Shown piece after piece: positions 38,096 to 49,875 of a stretch of 64,000 bases of DNA (the first letter of the stretch is position 1; every line of letters begins with the position of its first letter). The stretch lies in the NCBI RefSeq assembly GCF_037975245.1, contig NC_092563.1, positions 12,576,001 to 12,640,000 of the forward strand, given 5' to 3'. The DNA comes from Apostichopus japonicus (Eukaryota; Echinodermata; Holothuroidea; Aspidochirotida; Stichopodidae). Made by a program: the position numbers and the translations under genes. The notes beneath the pieces were generated by a model that was given only the letters and a program-made list of their open reading frames with translations, was not told the DNA's origin and searched no databases.

Positions 38096-38161
38096 AACCA
38101 GTTTCTGAGCTAAAAAGACTGCAACCTTTCCTGCACCTCCTAATGCAAATACACTCCGCAT
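38096..38161 (+). CDS. Candidate exon, unknown protein, plus strand
   Basis: This 66-base segment in phase 1-1 encodes PVSELKRLQPFLHLLMQIHS plus Ala. The acceptor is ataattctccgtgcag and the donor is GCAT followed by gtaagt. The peptide has an amphipathic helical look with a Leu-rich core. The family is not recognised. It is on the opposite strand to the SOWAH-like gene, so it would belong to a nested or overlapping antisense gene if real. An alternative frame (TATFPAPPNANTLR) is open with a poorer acceptor. Confidence 0.25.
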
Positions 38162-38521
38162 GTAAGTTTTCAAAACATGATTATCTCCGCTATAACAGCT
38201 TCTCGGTTCTCCCCCCCCCCCATACATAAACAGCGCCAATGTCAATTTCATGTTTTAACCAGTTCTTCTTCCGCTACGTCTGTCAAAATATGACACCGCT
38301 TAAAGACTCCCTGAGTACAGTATAGTTTTTCAATACATACTTTTCCTTTTCATAGGCAGAAGGTGGCAATGGTTTGATCAAACAACCTCTCCATTTACAT
38401 TTGTTAATTTAGAAACTGGTGTCAAGCGACAACTATCCATTGCACAGGTGAGAAAGATCCCAACTTAAAATCCCGTCACGAGAACAGATGTCAACACCCA
38501 ATCTGCTATTTGATTTCCCAC

Positions 38522-38635
38522 CTCGGATATGTATCGTTGAGGTGACGAGTATCCCCCCCTGACTGATACTCATCAGTTCTGACAGTCTGCGGGTCTTCCG
38601 AAGGGAATTCTCCGACGATGAGATGCCGTTGACTT
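38522..38635 (-). CDS. Candidate exon, Ser/Arg-rich linker, minus strand
   Basis: This 114-base open segment in phase 1-1 encodes VNGISSSENSLRKTRRLSEL followed by MSISQGGILVTSTIHIR. The acceptor is atttcacacctag (weak tract) and the donor is CGAG followed by gtggga (moderate). It is CpG-rich against AT-rich surroundings. RRLS is a basophilic kinase-type motif. A second frame (SQRHLIVGEFPSEDPQTVRT...) is also open, so the frame is uncertain; phase 1 is preferred because it continues the chain from 42979-43017. No domain recognised. Confidence 0.3.
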
Positions 38636-39680
38636 CTAGGTGTGAAATACATTGGTGTTATGGAACCGCACAAACAAAATGAATGCCCGGCCTTGTCACA
38701 TATCACACTTGCTCGAAAAACATGTGTCAATCCAAAGCCATTCATATCTAGAATCTCATATTTTTGTTTGTTTTTTTTTGTACGTTATCATAAACTATAC
38801 TGCCCTAACTAAATATTTAGGCAAATTGCAAAACTTTTTGCTGTGATAGCACTGATGGCAAGATGTTTATGATGATGTTGAGTCTGTGTTTAATGATGAC
38901 TGCTCTGGCAAAGTAGGTCTAAGTCAAAGGCATCTAAACAGAAACAATTTGTGTAAATGGGATTTCGTCCGAGATTCATCTTAGGGATGTCAACAAAAAG
39001 ATTATTTCAGGTCAAAGTAACTGTACATCTATATATGCCCTAGATTTACGTGAGAGATCAATTGCTTCGGAGTAACAAACGTTTCCGATAAACGGAAACT
39101 GAAGATAGTAAAAGGTTATGTTTGCTATTTCTGACGCTAAACTAAATGAACAGCTTCAACTACATGTGCAGTAAAAGTGTGTCTGATGGATTCCAATCCC
39201 TTAAAGAGTAATAAGTCATATTTATATAGCGCATAATCAGCAAAGCAAAAAAGAGCAATATTCATAACGTATTAAAGAAGATTTTTAAGGGTAAACTCAA
39301 CCATTTTTAAGAATCACACTGAAAGGCAGTCAAGAACATATACTTTCAATTATGCCAATTATCAAAATTGACAACAACAAAAAATGAAACAATAAAATAC
39401 ATCTGGACTAATGAGGCAAAATGGTAATTCCTGTACCGGCTATCCTTTAGGCTCTTCTAGATTCCCCTTGCCCCCAAAAGTTATTGATGCATTGAGGAAA
39501 GGACACAAATGTTGTTTATTTATTTTAATTTCAATGCAAAATAAAGAAGATTAAGACCTATATTGTTGGAAATCAGATACTGAACACTTGCATTGCTAAC
39601 TTTCCAGTGAAAACAATCGTTGCCACTTTTTGGGTAACCACAGGCTGCTACATCTAGAATATAACAATTTTCTTCTGAAG

Positions 39681-39810
39681 TTACCGTGTGTTTGAAGCAG
39701 TTATTAGAGCAGTTGCAGAGTACAAGGGTATACCAGGTGTACTAAATGGAGACTGTCTTCTTCTCAAGTTAAATTATGATTACCATGACAGCAAATATCT
39801 CTACAGACTT
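39681..39810 (+). CDS. Candidate exon, unknown protein, plus strand
   Basis: This 130-base segment in phase 2-0 encodes 43 residues, starting YRVFEAVIRAVAEYKGIPGV and ending YDYHDSKYLYRL. The acceptor is caattttcttctgaag and the donor is CTT followed by gtaagt. Residue use (alternating hydrophobic and polar, GIPGVLNGD turn) looks like a folded protein rather than random AT-rich translation. I do not recognise the family. Its start phase does not meet the 38096-38161 candidate directly, so an intermediate exon would be needed. It could be a remnant of a retrocopy or an exon of an antisense gene. Confidence 0.3.
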
Positions 39811-42800
39811 GTAAGTTAAAACTAGTGAAACTTTAAAACCATATTTAACGTCTCAACAGAGTCACTCATGTTAATACTTCTTGAGCATTGTTCTGTCAAT
39901 TGTATGAATATTTGTCTCTTCATTCAAATGGGCGCAAAACATGGGGCTCTCCACCATTCCTACTGAGGGGGTGGGCTGTCATATAGGTTCTAATGTGCAT
40001 GATGTACTGTTTAGGTATCTCTGCAGAAGAATATTCCGGGTAAATTTGTACGCAGATACACTGGACAACTGCCTCAATGTTCCACTTGAAACTTGAAACT
40101 GTTTGAGATGGAAACTCTGACAAATGTTTCAAATGATGTCATCTTCCATAATTACGAACAATCCTATGGTGATCAACTCGTGGCACCGCTATGCTAGTGC
40201 TTGTGATTTCATCTCGACAATACTTAAACTCTGAGCAACAGTTTTTCAAGTTTTGTGGAACTAGATGGAACCGACATGACAAGCGCCCTCTAATAATATT
40301 GTTGGATTTGGAGCAATCCATGCATGTAGCTAGCATCTACAGTTTCTGATAATAACAACTTAAGCCCTGATTCCTATATGCAAAGAAGGCTGATGTATGC
40401 TAATATTGATGGTTGTTTTTGTGTTAAACCAACTTACGTTCTCTATACATTACACATTTATGTTGTGTAACAAATCATATATACCAGTTATATTCGATCC
40501 TCTTTGTTCACGTCGAGAGAAATTATCCTGAGAACTAATTCGCTGCTTGATCAAATTAATTTATGCGCATACTCATGGAGCCTTCTATCTTCTAGCAAGA
40601 TAATAATAGAGAAGGTGCAACTTAATTATGCTCATCCTCTTCATTCATAATATGTGATATTATTTTCAACATGTACACACTACATGGTCTTTACTTCTAT
40701 GATCATTCTGTAAAAGTTGTTTCGTGTTCGGAAAAAAAAATGAATAAATAATAAATGAATGAAATATACAAACAAGGGAAAGGATTCTTAAATTTTCCTT
40801 TGGGTTAATTGTCACATGGAAGGCAACAATTAGAGATGTGTGTCTCAAGTGAAATACAGTAGACTTTACAAATTATTTCTCTGCACACTATATGCAAATC
40901 TGAAAAGTTTAATTTACATGCAACTGGTTTTCAGCTTTGGCACTCCTTGGCTACGACCTAACATTCCCCATCCAACAGAGGTTTAGAAGAACAAATCAAA
41001 AGATGAGGTGGAAATAAAATGTTCCGTAATATAGTGAAGGAGGCTCAGGAGGCAATAAAGGTGATCAAATGAACTGCTAACAATACTCAAACATGATATC
41101 AACTGTATGAGAAAATTAGAAATTAGCTAACAAAACATCAATTGATAAAATAAAAAAAACCTAGCTGTGCAAATTTATTTCTTCATTCTTGGGAAGAAAT
41201 AATTCAAGACATAAAGCATAATTGATTTCTACTTTTTCATAACTCTGACAGTTATGCTACTGTAATTACACCTTGCAAGAAATAATTTGTACAGCAAGGA
41301 TCATCTTCAGTAAAAAATATCATTTATACAGTTTAGTGATGCAAGAGCCCTGACAGTGAATTCTATCATCCTGTAGTTTTGATGAAATGACATAAATTAT
41401 GATCAATTTGAATGCCATATTTTATGACATATAACACAGAAAGCAAACTTGTACCAACACAATATCTTTAATAAAGACAATAATAAGAGACCATCATGAG
41501 TATTTTACAATCAAAAGTTGTGCAACTGCAAAACTTTTAGTCTTATCTTCAGTAGAAACAATAGTTTAAACACAGTTTAGTGATATAAGATTCTTGGCAA
41601 TGGATTTCTATACATTTTGATGAATATTGCATAAATGAAATGTTTAGTTTATTGCTGTCTTTCATTACATTACACAGAGAGCGAGATTTACCGGCACGAT
41701 ATCTTCAATAATAGAAGATACAAGATCATGCATGAGTCTGATACAAACAAAAGTTTATGCCATTGCCAAACTTAGTCAAAAGCTGCTTAAATATCATTGA
41801 AGCTGACTGGATTCCTCTTTCTCCTGAGAAGATGCGACTTTGCCAAAAGTTTTGAAACCCTCTCTCCGCGGCATTTGATCACGTTGATGACAGTTTGTTG
41901 CGATGAGTAGCAAAATGAACTTATATACAACATAACAGGTAATGATTAACGCACACAAAGAAATGGAAATCTCATTACGTGGAAATATTTGAATATGTCA
42001 TTGTACGCCGGCAATCTAATCCATTTATCTATCATAGCTGCCAACGCTCTCGACACCTCGAGGTAAAGAGAGAAGTATAGTAAAGTTTCCACCAGTGAAA
42101 AAATTATCAGAATTTTGATTTGTATTCAGAGAGAGAAAAGAAAACAATTAAAGATGCAAAGAATTAAGGTTGTCAGTCTGGATGGGAAAAATGAAGTTGC
42201 GTCTGTATTACTAGCAGGATTGCCGCGGCAGCCGGGAGGCAACGGGAACAGAAGCTGTTGTTCGATCTCATCTTTCACACACCAACCTTCACAACTTGTT
42301 AATTTCTTGTTAAATTCAATGTAAGATATCCACTCAATTTGATTGTGACAATTTAATGAAATTACAGTCCAAAATGCCTGCGAGAACCATCAATTATGAG
42401 AAATGAGAAAGATTTTGTACGATTGACATGATGTGTTTGGGCGAGAGGAAACGGAAACCCCTCCGCAACGGCGGCTCAGGTGATTGAGAAACCCTCGATT
42501 AGCTCTGTCATCTTAGAGTCCAAGTCTCTTTGGATAAAGTTACTTTAAATCTTGATTCTCCACCACCCCCCCCCCCTCCATTAATCTCGGGTTTGCCTCT
42601 TCTTTTGAGGTTCCAGTCTACTCTAACAAAGTTAGACACATGTTATCAAATACTTGTCTGTCAGTTACTTTATCAAGATGGATCGACTGTCTTGGTTTAG
42701 AACAGCTGATGACTGTTCTCTCAGTCACCAAGGCACATTCACTGCAAATGTATGATGTTTCTTACTGTACATTCAATTGTGCTGCTGGATTGAAGTAATC

Positions 42801-42978
42801 AGGTATGGTGTGAAAATTTGAAGTAGTGAATGCTTCAAAAGCAAATTTTAAAAATATGGCTTATAACTTTTTCCAGGAACTATTAGTAAAATATTCTTAA
42901 CTTTGAATGAACATTAGTCAGAGAGAGCCTACTGTCATGAAAATATGGATGAATATGTACCGGGAGCAACGTGCTTAC
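39811..42978. other. Intronic DNA, possible conserved block at 41800-42540
   Basis: 41800-42540 is non-repetitive with TAAT-type and other short homeodomain-like words and raised CpG; this hints at a regulatory element but proves nothing. A weak plus-strand splice-like segment (LPTLSTPR) near 42039-42062 was not accepted. Confidence 0.4.
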
Positions 42979-43017
42979 CAACTACATGGTCATGTGAGCC
43001 CACAACTATGGCAGGCC
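42979..43017 (-). CDS. Candidate small exon, minus strand
   Basis: These 39 bases are in phase 1-1 with a very good acceptor (tatttgtcccacag) and a good donor (TTG followed by gtaagc). Only one frame is open and it reads PAIVVGSHDHVV. The GC content is higher than that of its flanks. The phase fits between the candidates at 45259-45289 and 38522-38635. The product is unrecognised; a cassette exon of the minus-strand gene is the simplest reading. Confidence 0.3.
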
Positions 43018-43029
43018 CTGTGGGACAAA

Positions 43030-43275
43030 TATACCATATTATATACACGTATTTAATTCGAATATATGCTCCCGTATTAATTTCAATACATACACTTATA
43101 TATTAGCAGCCAATCAGCAGGCCGATTTATACGGTTGTATTGTATTGAATATATACGCATATAATTGAATACATACACATACGCACATCAATTCAAATAT
43201 GTACACGTATTAATCTGAGATAAATACACATATAAATTTGAATGTATACACATTTTAATTCAAATATATATATAT
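43030..43275. repeat. Degenerate AT-rich minisatellite
   Basis: Variants of ttaattcaaatatatacacg recur about eight times at roughly 26-30 base spacing, with a unique insert near 43100-43130. It ends in a TA run. Confidence 0.7.
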
Positions 43276-44247
43276 ACGTGCATCACCATGGAGAATCAAA
43301 GACCTTACAGTAGATGAGAGAGCACTTTGAGGAGGCTGACGACCATTTACTTGCCTCGTATAAGAATTACACCAATATAAGTCTACTTACCATCCTGTGT
43401 TATTTAAACTGTGTCCTGCAAACTACAGTACATGATAGTAAGTACCTGATGCAACCAACTTATTTCCAATCCAAATTTACTTCATCACAGCAAATTGCAT
43501 AAAAACGGAAGAATATCTTCAGGTATTCAACCTGCGACAAGGTAATTGTTATTTTGTGGATAATTATGCAACATAAGCTGGAAACTTTGCGAAAACACAA
43601 ATAACTGCTTTTGATATAAAGATATTTTTACGCATGTGGTAGTTTTGATGGCAGGGATTGATTCAGATAATGGCAAAGAGGGATAGGAATTAGAGGTAAA
43701 TGTCAGTTCCTTCAAAGTGTTTGCATTGTATTAAAGTGAAAATTTGGGAGAACATGCATGAGTAGAGTGTTTAGGAAAGCATCAAATAAACATGAAATAT
43801 TAAACAGTAAAATGAGCAGGTTTCAACCAGTGGATATCATGAAATTGTGAAATGAATAAAGCCAAATACTCTATAAATTTACATCTACTATTGTAATTGT
43901 CTGTGGCAATCACAATAATTGCACAATGATGGTTTTAGATACATTACACCTTTGTAATCTGTTCTTCAAACTGTTTTTCATTACTGTAGGTGGTTGTTAA
44001 AAGTGAAAAATGGTTGCTGTTAATGTTGGTATAATACTGTACAACAGTATATATCCCATGTAATAGACTAACACAGAACATCCAGACATATTTTAACAAG
44101 AGGCCAATAGGTACTGTACTATGGTTCATTGCTCAGTGGAATATTAGAGTGTTGTATGTTATCACCCAATGTCATTGTTGATAAAAATGAATGCATAGTA
44201 TCAACTCCACACAAATGGGAAGGTTCTAAAGCTATCACTCCATAAAA

Positions 44248-44545
44248 ATTATTTAGGCCCACATGTACCTACTATTAACCAACAACTGTATGCCAAGTCT
44301 GGATACAATCCAAGTTAAGGTTATGGAGTTATTGTAGTTTTAAAAATTTTGGCCCAATAATTTTTTTTTGTCTCAATGGTCCCAAAAATATATGGCCCAA
44401 ACTGACTCAAAAATATATTTGCCCCCCCCCCCGCAAATATTGAATCAAAATTGGGCCCAGCTGGTCTCAAAATATGTAGGCCTAAATGTACCAGCTATTA
44501 ACCAACAATCCGACCTTAAGGTTGCAGAGCTATATCAATGTAAAG
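44248..44545. repeat. Direct repeat pair about 227 bp apart
   Basis: Words aggcccacatgtacc, tattaaccaacaa and ttaaggtt from 44250 recur from 44477 as aggcctaaatgtacc, tattaaccaacaa and ttaaggtt. The spacer holds several ggcccaa and tctcaaaa(t/a) words and a 12-base C run. It is a diverged tandem duplication or an unclassified repeat. Confidence 0.5.
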
Positions 44546-45258
44546 ATTTTTATGTTTGACCCCATAACCTCATTAATATTCATAAGGTCAACTCCAAAAA
44601 TGATAGGGTACACCTTCTCACCATAATACATCTAAACAGCAAGTATGGCAAATATATATCACTCTGTTGTTGATTTATCACGGACCCAAGCAAGTGTCAC
44701 AGACGCACACACACACACCCATGCCAACCAGACTGCATACATGTAGGTTCCTTTGCTTCCAGCAAGGCATCAAAACCATACCTTCATTGGGACTTAAATA
44801 TTTCTTTCGATCTGTCAGCAATATGCCCTGCCACAATCATTCTCCTTTCCAAAATGTATCATTTCAAATAATCCTCTTAAGTACGTTTTTTGTAAGTACT
44901 GTACATTTATTCCAATCAATTATATCCAGAACAGAATCACCTAATCGTTGCTTTACAATTCTTTTTGTTTTAATATATATATTCCTTCTCTGTTTCTCAC
45001 CCTCTTTTTTTTTTAAATATATTTAGAATTGAAGCTGCTCCTATCTTTAAAAACAAAGAAAAGGATGAAAAAAAGAAAAATGACTCTCAGCTGGTGAATG
45101 CAAACATGCTTATGAAAATTGTAACAATAAAAATGGTTGCAAGAACTTGATATTTTCGATGTAAGATCTTTACGGGTTTTTGCTGTTGCCATTCAGCTGT
45201 GATATATTTACATCTTTTTTTTTTAAGTAAATTGCAAATCTTCAAATCATCTGTTTAC

Positions 45259-45289
45259 CTTTCCTATGAATACACTGCTTCTTTTGCTC
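45259..45289 (-). CDS. Candidate small exon, minus strand
   Basis: These 31 bases encode EQKKQCIHRK in phase 0 to 1, with acceptor gactcacctgttag and donor AAAG followed by gtaaac. Taken alone the evidence is weak. It gains support because its phases let it follow the 51904-51966 exon and precede the 42979-43017 candidate. It could be an alternative exon of the SOWAH-like gene or a chance pairing of splice-like sites. Confidence 0.25.
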
Positions 45290-45948
45290 CTAACAGGTGA
45301 GTCACTCATATCCTGAAGTATTACAAAAAGGAATATTGACAGCCAAAATTTAATATTAGAAAAATGAATACATATGACCATGTTCTTACCGGTGCTAATA
45401 GGTTACCTGAGGCCACTCTAGACACATGTATAACAGCGAAGAGTGCTGCGTGTGTGAGGCGGTGCAATGTAAATTAAATATGACCATCATAGTCAAGGTT
45501 TCTTTCAAATATTGTAAAAGAAAAATTGTAAAAACAAAAGAAAAAAGAACATATAAACTTCAGACTTTCCTTTTGTTTGAGACCATCACTACTATGATAT
45601 TTGTCTGGGTGACAAAAAATTTTTTGGGAATTGAACATAATTAGTAATTATTCGATTTAATTGACTTTGATTGGTTGAATAATACTAGGAAAGTGGCTGA
45701 GTTTGATCGGTTGCCACCTTGTTTAAAGTTATACTGGTTAGGTTTGGGGAAACTGATGACCGAAAACAATGGTCTATTGCCACACACTCACATGAAATGA
45801 GTGCATCCAGACATGAATGATTTTGGGATACATTTATAACATAAACAATGAAAACATGACCATTTGAACATACTTTATAGTTGACATCATACTGTATAAC
45901 AGGGAATAATATATCCTGTATTGCATAGCAAAATGCTAAGCAAAATGG

Positions 45949-46098
45949 GCAACTTGCTATGCAAAATAAGCAAGTTGCTATGCAAAGTTCAAAATTCTGA
46001 AGCAGTTTTGTACACAAATAATAGTACTTTATTATGAGACAAAAATTCATAGACTGCAAAACTGCTACACAAGATTGGAACAATGAATTATTCCCTGT
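45949..46098. repeat. Dispersed repeat copy B
   Basis: This is the partner of 18443-18590 (tgctatgcaaa, gcaagttgctat, ttttgtacaca, tagtacttt, ctgctacacaagattgga, ttccctg), same strand and order. It lies just before the 42-bp satellite. Confidence 0.55.
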
Positions 46099-46387
46099 AT
46101 ATGCGTTAACACAGATTTAAAAAGACATTTTATAAAGCAACATGTGTACTCTGAAGAAAAACAAACCAAGAAGAAAGAGGTGATGCATGCACAGCAAATA
46201 TTACCTATCCTCCACCAACACGGAATGTTATGAATCAAGATATAGCAGAAAAGAATAGCAATAATAGTTGTAAAGACACTCAGATCCCAGATGTTCAACT
46301 ATGATAACCACCCCCCCCCCCTATAGTTCCAAGTGGTTATCACACTCAGGTCCCACTAGTGTTACCACATCGACCCCAATTAAGTAT

Positions 46388-48214
46388 CTTTTTAGTTATA
46401 GGTTTTGTACTGACCTCTGTATGCTCTGTATTTTCAGTTATAAGGTTTTGCAGTGACCACTACATGCTCTGTATTTTCAGTTATAAGGTTTGCTCTGACC
46501 TCTATATGCTCTGTATTTTCAGTTATAAGGTTTGCACTGACCTCTGTATGCTCTGTATTTTCAGTTATAAGCTTTGCACTGACCTCTGTATGCTCTGTAT
46601 TTTCAGTTATAAGGTTTGCACTGACCTCCATATGCTCTGTATTTTCAGTAATAAGGTTTGCACTGACCTCTATATGCTCTGTATTTACAGTTATAAGGTT
46701 TTCACTTACCTCTATATGCTCTGTATTTTCAGTTATAAGGTTTTGCAGTGACCACTACATGCTCTGTATTTTCAGTTATAAGGTTTGCTCTGACCTCTAT
46801 ATGCTCTGTATTTTCAGTTATAATAAGGTTTGCACTGACCTCTATATGCTCTGTATTTTCAGTTATAAGGTTTGCACTGACCTCTATATGCTCTGTATTT
46901 TCAGTTATAAGGTTTTACAGTGACCACTATATGCTCTGTATTTTCAGTTATAAGGTTTGCTCTGACCTCTATATGCTCTGTATTTTCAGTTATAAGGTTT
47001 TCACTTACCTCTATATGCTCTGTATTTTCAGTTATAAGGTTTGCACTGACCTCTATATGCTCTGTATTTTCAGTTATAAGGTTTGCACTGACCTCTATAT
47101 GCTCTGTATTTTCAGTTATAAGGTTTGCACTGACCTCTATATGCTCTGTATTTTCAGTTATAAGGTTTGCACTGACCTCTATATGCTCTGTATTTTCAGT
47201 TATAAGGTTTTCACTTACCTCTATATGCTCTGTATTTTCAGTTATAAGGTTTTGCAGTGACCACTACATGCTCTGTATTTTCAGTTATAAGGTTGGCTCT
47301 GACCTCTATATGCTCTGTATTTTCAGTTATAAGGTTTGCACTGACCTCTATATGCTCTGTATTTTCAGTTATAAGGTTTGCACTGACCTCTATATGCTCT
47401 GTATTTTCAGTTATAAGGTTTTCACTTACCTCTATATGCTCTGTATTTTCAGTTATAAGGTTTGCACTGACCTCTATATGCTCTGTATTTTCAGTTATAA
47501 GGTTTGCACTGACCTCTATATGCTCTGTATTTTCAGTTATAAGGTTTGCACTGACCTCTATATGCTCTGTATTTTCAGTTATAAGGTTTTGCAGTGACCA
47601 CTACATGCTCTGTATTTTCAGTTATAAGGTTGGCTCTGACCTCTATATGCTCTGTATTTTCAGTTATAAGGTTTGCACTGACCTCTATATGCTCTGTATT
47701 TTCAGTTATAAGGTTTGCACTGACCTCTATATGCTCTGTATTTTCAGTTATAAGGTTTTCACTTACCTCTATATGCTCTGTATTTTCAGTTATAAGGTTT
47801 GCACTGACCTCTATATGCTCTGTATTTTCAGTTATAAGGTTTGCACTGACCTCTATATGCTCTGTATTTTCAGTTATAAGGTTTGCACTGACCTCTATAT
47901 GCTCTGTATTTTCAGTAATAAGGTTTGCACTGACCTCTATATGCTCTGTATTTTCAGTTATAAGGTTTGCACTGACCTCTATATGCTCTGTATTTTCAGT
48001 TATAAGGTTTTCACTTACCTCTATATGCTCTGTATTTTCAGTTATAAGGTTTGCACTGACCTCTATATGCTCTGTATTTTCAGTTATAAGGTTTGCACTG
48101 ACCTCTATATGCTCTGTATTTTCAGTTATAAGGTTTGCACTGACCTCTATATGCTCTGTATTTTCAGTTATAAGGTTTTACAGTGACCACTATATGCTCT
48201 GTATTACCAGTTAA
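46388..48214. repeat. 42-bp satellite array with higher-order structure
   Basis: About 43 copies of a 42-base unit (tatgctctgtattttcagtt plus ataaggtttgcactgacctcta, listed in two parts). Because 42 is a multiple of three, plus-strand frames read 14-residue repeats (MLCIFSYKVCTDLY; CSVFSVIRFALTSI) and the minus strand reads ITENTEHIEVSANL. Variant units (gttttgcagtgaccactacatg, 43 bases) recur at spacings 295, 172, 337, 337 and 589, that is 7, 4, 8, 8 and 14 units, and each shifts the frame by one. Long ORFs of up to 309 codons are consequences of the period. The array lies in the inferred 19-kb intron before the ankyrin exon. Confidence 0.95.
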
Positions 48215-49276
48215 AAGTCTGTTTTCACACCGAATTGCACATTCCCTCACAAAAAATTTGCAACATGATCAGCAATTTAGTCTGACCTAGGGTTATATAG
48301 TTTGGAAGATTCAATTAGCTTAAAACCTAAGGTAATGTTGAACAGCGTACAGTAAAGTTTACTTGCCATACAGATCACCAATAGGCTGACATGCTACCAA
48401 CAGAGGCACAGCGCTTAGAACTACTGTATCACAATTGTACTTTATTTGATGAATTAAAAGCAGCTTGGAATAAAGATACCCCTCCTTATGGTTGCAAATG
48501 CAGCATTATCCTCCTATAAAGAAAACCAACAAGTTCTTATAGATTTAATGTGGCCACATAAACCCAAGAGGTCTGTAGAAAAGAACAGGAAAGCAAACCG
48601 CTACCACCATAGCACCAGAGGCTAGCACCATAGCACCAGAGGCTAGCACCATAGCACCAGAGGCTAGCAGCACTCAGTAAAGAAAGAAAAAGAGATAAAA
48701 ACAAACAGTACCAAAAACTCATACAGAAGAAATTTTTGTCAAAAGAAAATATAAAACTCTGTCTCTTCTAGCTGAATACACAATTTAAGGTTCCCAGCAA
48801 AGTAAAAATAGCAGCATGCAACTCAATTGACAGTACCAGAGCACAGACGTAACAAATGCAATTGCGTTTTTTGGTTGTTTTTTTTTTTTAGTTTAAAAAG
48901 ACTGTGTGAACTGCATACCCAGAAATTTGTGCAAGCAGAGCGGCAGGATATACTATTTTGGACGAGCCCCAAAAGTGAGCCGATGATTAATTTACTTCAT
49001 TAATATCAGCCAATTACAGACAAAAGCATTTAAACTTACCATTCCATAAAGAAAGATAATTCCATACCATTCATCCCCCCCCCCCTGGTTCCCCTTATTT
49101 GAATAACACCTTTCACTCATTGAGTATTGCGAGTACCTGAAGTCCCTTGCTGCGAAGGACACAAATGTTTTCCGCCCACAAGTAACTAAGATTGCAATCA
49201 CAGCAAACTTCTATCAAGCTTCACTGCATTTAAAGACTGCTTGTAAAATCACAAACTGAGCATTTCATTTGCATTG
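48215..49276. other. Intronic DNA with a 21-bp triplication
   Basis: Apart from the 48606-48668 repeat and a C run near 49077, nothing is recognised. Confidence 0.45.
48606..48668. repeat. 21-bp tandem repeat, three perfect copies
   Basis: accatagcaccagaggctagc is repeated three times without change; a recent expansion. Confidence 0.95.
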
Positions 49277-49875
49277 TTATTCTCATTAAAGATACCAAAG
49301 CGACATACCAGCTCTAGGATAAACTACTCATGTACCTGTTGCCTGAATAACACTGTATAGTTATTCTTGCTAAAGATACCAAAGCGACAAACCAGCTCTA
49401 CGATTAACTACTCATTTACCGTACATGTTGCCTGAATAACACTGTTTAGTTATTCTCATTAAAGATATCAAAGTGACAAACCAGCTCTATGATTAACTAC
49501 TCATGTACGGTACATGTTGCCTGAATAACACTGTTTTGTTATTCTTGTTAAAGATACCAAAGCGACATACCAGCTCTATGATTAACTACTTATGTACCTG
49601 TTGCCTGAATAACACTGTTTAGTTATTCTCATTAAAGATATCAAAGCTACATACCAGCTCTACAATACAACTACTCATGTACCTCTTGCCTGAATAACAC
49701 TGTTTAGTTATTCTCATTTAAGATATCAAAGCGACATACCAGCTCTACGATTAACTACTCATGTACCTGTTGCCTGAATAACAGTTTAGTTAGTCTCATT
49801 AAAGATACCAAAACGACATACCAGCTCTACGATATAACTACTCATGTACCTGTTGCCTGAATACCACTGTTTAAT
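49277..49875. repeat. 84-89-bp minisatellite, about seven copies
   Basis: Each unit contains ttattctcattaaagatacc, a cgacataccagctct segment, attaactactcatgtacc and ttgcctgaataacactgttt in order. Small indels (for example an added ggtacatg) change the period from 84 to 89. The last units are degraded. Confidence 0.9.

Noticed and set aside
43388-43420. Minus splice-like segment reading FAGHSLNNTG
   Set aside because: Phase does not join accepted exons; alternative frames contain stops.
46453-48214. Long overlapping plus-strand ORFs (up to 309 codons) with Cys/Phe-rich repeats
   Set aside because: They result from a 42-base repeat whose period is a multiple of three; 43-base units break any single frame, and there are no flanking exons.
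46388-48214. CRISPR-like regular repeats
   Set aside because: Units are contiguous with no unique spacers, in a genome with animal introns and retroelements.
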